Shown here: in pieces, positions 63,474 to 64,000 of the stretch
Numbering within the stretch: the stretch's first letter is position 1
Layout of the letters: every line of letters starts with the position of its first letter
From: GYS-P2D sp964522505
Lineage (GTDB): Bacteria; Bacteroidota; Bacteroidia; Chitinophagales; Saprospiraceae
DNA: 64,000 bases
Direction: 5' to 3'
NCBI GenBank assembly: GCA_964522505.1
Contig: CAZFWJ010000006.1
Coordinates: 1 to 64,000, forward strand
Translations under genes and position numbers: made by a program
The notes under the pieces: model-generated
Database searches by the model: none
Told to the model about the DNA's origin: nothing
The model's input: the letters and a program-made list of their open reading frames with translations, nothing else

Positions 63474-64000
63474 TTATAATTCTATCACCACCTGATACTC
63501 TTCTCCTGGTTTGGTAGGAATAATAATGCCTGCAATGGCCGCTCCATTTACCAAGACCTGTTTAACACCTTGATCTAATCTCTTATAATGGATATGATAT
63601 GTAGCTTGTCGAAACTGTCTGACGACCTTGACATTATCCCATCCCGATGGCAGTTGAGGACTTATCATCAATCCTTCCTTATGTCCACGTAAACCAAACA
63701 GGCCATCTATCAAGCTACGATATACCCAGGCTACAGTACCAGTATTAAACAATTGGCTTGATCGACCTGCAGTACGTGGAAACTCCTTAAAGCCCCCTCG
63801 ATAATAGTTAGGTATGAAGACCGGGAGCTGACCTCGCTGGAGGTAGTCCGCTTCATCAGGTCCAGGGATCATCTTGCGCAGCACTCGAAAAGCCTTCTCT
63901 CCATAACCACTGGAATAAAGGCCATAGATGTAAAAAGCAGCTGCATGATTGTATATTGATCCATTCTCTGCAGAGCCTGGAAACTTTTGAGTGACACGAC
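63474..64000 (-). CDS. GH94-family glycoside phosphorylase, C-terminal part
   Basis: The frame is open to the right edge (the N-terminus lies outside the window). The visible 174 residues read through YNHAAAFYIYGLYSSGYGEKAF, then GPDEADYLQRGQLPVF, IPNYYRGG, FPRTAGRSSQLFNTGTVAWVYR and GLMISPQLPSGWDNVKV. These are the signatures of the GH94 (former GT36) catalytic and C-terminal domains of cellobiose, chitobiose or cyclic-glucan phosphorylases. Which sugar is cleaved cannot be told from this part. It lies 62 bp upstream of the small lipoprotein on the same strand. Confidence 0.88.
   Translation of the reverse strand, partial: RVTQKFPGSAENGSIYNHAAAFYIYGLYSSGYGEKAFRVLRKMIPGPDEADYLQRGQLPVFIPNYYRGGFKEFPRTAGRSSQLFNTGTVAWVYRSLIDGLFGLRGHKEGLMISPQLPSGWDNVKVVRQFRQATYHIHYKRLDQGVKQVLVNGAAIAGIIIPTKPGEEYQVVIEL

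Overview
The window looks like a chromosomal segment of a free-living Bacteroidota, most likely Saprospiria/Chitinophagia-like; that finer placement is a guess. Reasons: a giant secreted protein ending in a gliding-motility/CHU-type T9SS type B sorting domain, SprB-type and SdrD B-like repeats, a TonB-dependent receptor under a TPP riboswitch, a PafA-type phosphatase, several start sites preceded by TAnnTTTG-like -7 boxes rather than Shine-Dalgarno sequences, and moderate-to-low GC. I saw no insertion sequence, prophage, CRISPR array or rRNA; one tRNA is present. The standard genetic code fits every gene.

Layout. 1-4 kb: C-terminal part of a large SdrD/SprB/dockerin-like surface protein, a strong terminator, and an outer-membrane porin. 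4-6.4 kb (minus): lysS-fabI. 6.5-12.6 kb: a 2021-residue T9SS adhesin with 13 Ig-like repeats. 12.6-16 kb: a histone-deacetylase-fold enzyme whose start codon lies in a hairpin, then priA, then tRNA-Ala(GGC). 16.3-21 kb: a LuxR-type regulator overlapping a TPR histidine kinase, then a DUF285/BspA-like surface protein with 15 exact 75-bp units. 21-24.3 kb: a methylthioribose-kinase-like protein facing a nucleoside hydrolase lipoprotein, a secreted protein of unknown function sharing a duplicated promoter/dyad with that hydrolase, and a 50-residue membrane protein. 24.4-30 kb: PnuC-type permease plus NadR-like kinase, TPP riboswitch, TonB receptor, a truncated DUF1761 protein and a vSGLT-like symporter. 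30-34.6 kb: a MacB-type ABC exporter (ATPase, two permeases, membrane-fusion protein) without an adjacent TolC.

35-45 kb: thioredoxin, OprP-like porin, secreted CotH kinase-fold protein, a giant FAD/Fe-S dehydrogenase, a serine hydrolase, an M23 lipoprotein peptidase and a secreted DinB-fold protein. 45.4-52.7 kb (minus): a tight run dprA, pafA-like phosphatase, SulP, murI, OsmC, Gfo/Idh/MocA, HNH. The SulP gene has no ATG/GTG/TTG start upstream of its conserved N-terminal motif and shares its reading frame with the phosphatase, separated by one TAA. 52.8-57.4 kb: small outer-membrane protein, YiaA, a TlpA/DUF3738-like protein, and a divergent two-component system. 57.4-64 kb: FadH-type reductase and TesB thioesterase (fatty-acid degradation theme), an endonuclease/exonuclease/phosphatase-fold membrane protein, a phospholipase D-type lipoprotein, a small lipoprotein, and the C-terminus of a GH94 phosphorylase running off the right edge.

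Much of the window serves the cell envelope: secretion, adhesion, nutrient uptake and efflux, mixed with single-copy housekeeping genes. I did not find a clear novel defence or mobile system. The most unusual signals are the SulP start, the split thiamine locus, the start-codon hairpin, the duplicated dyad promoter and a candidate small RNA near 45.4 kb.
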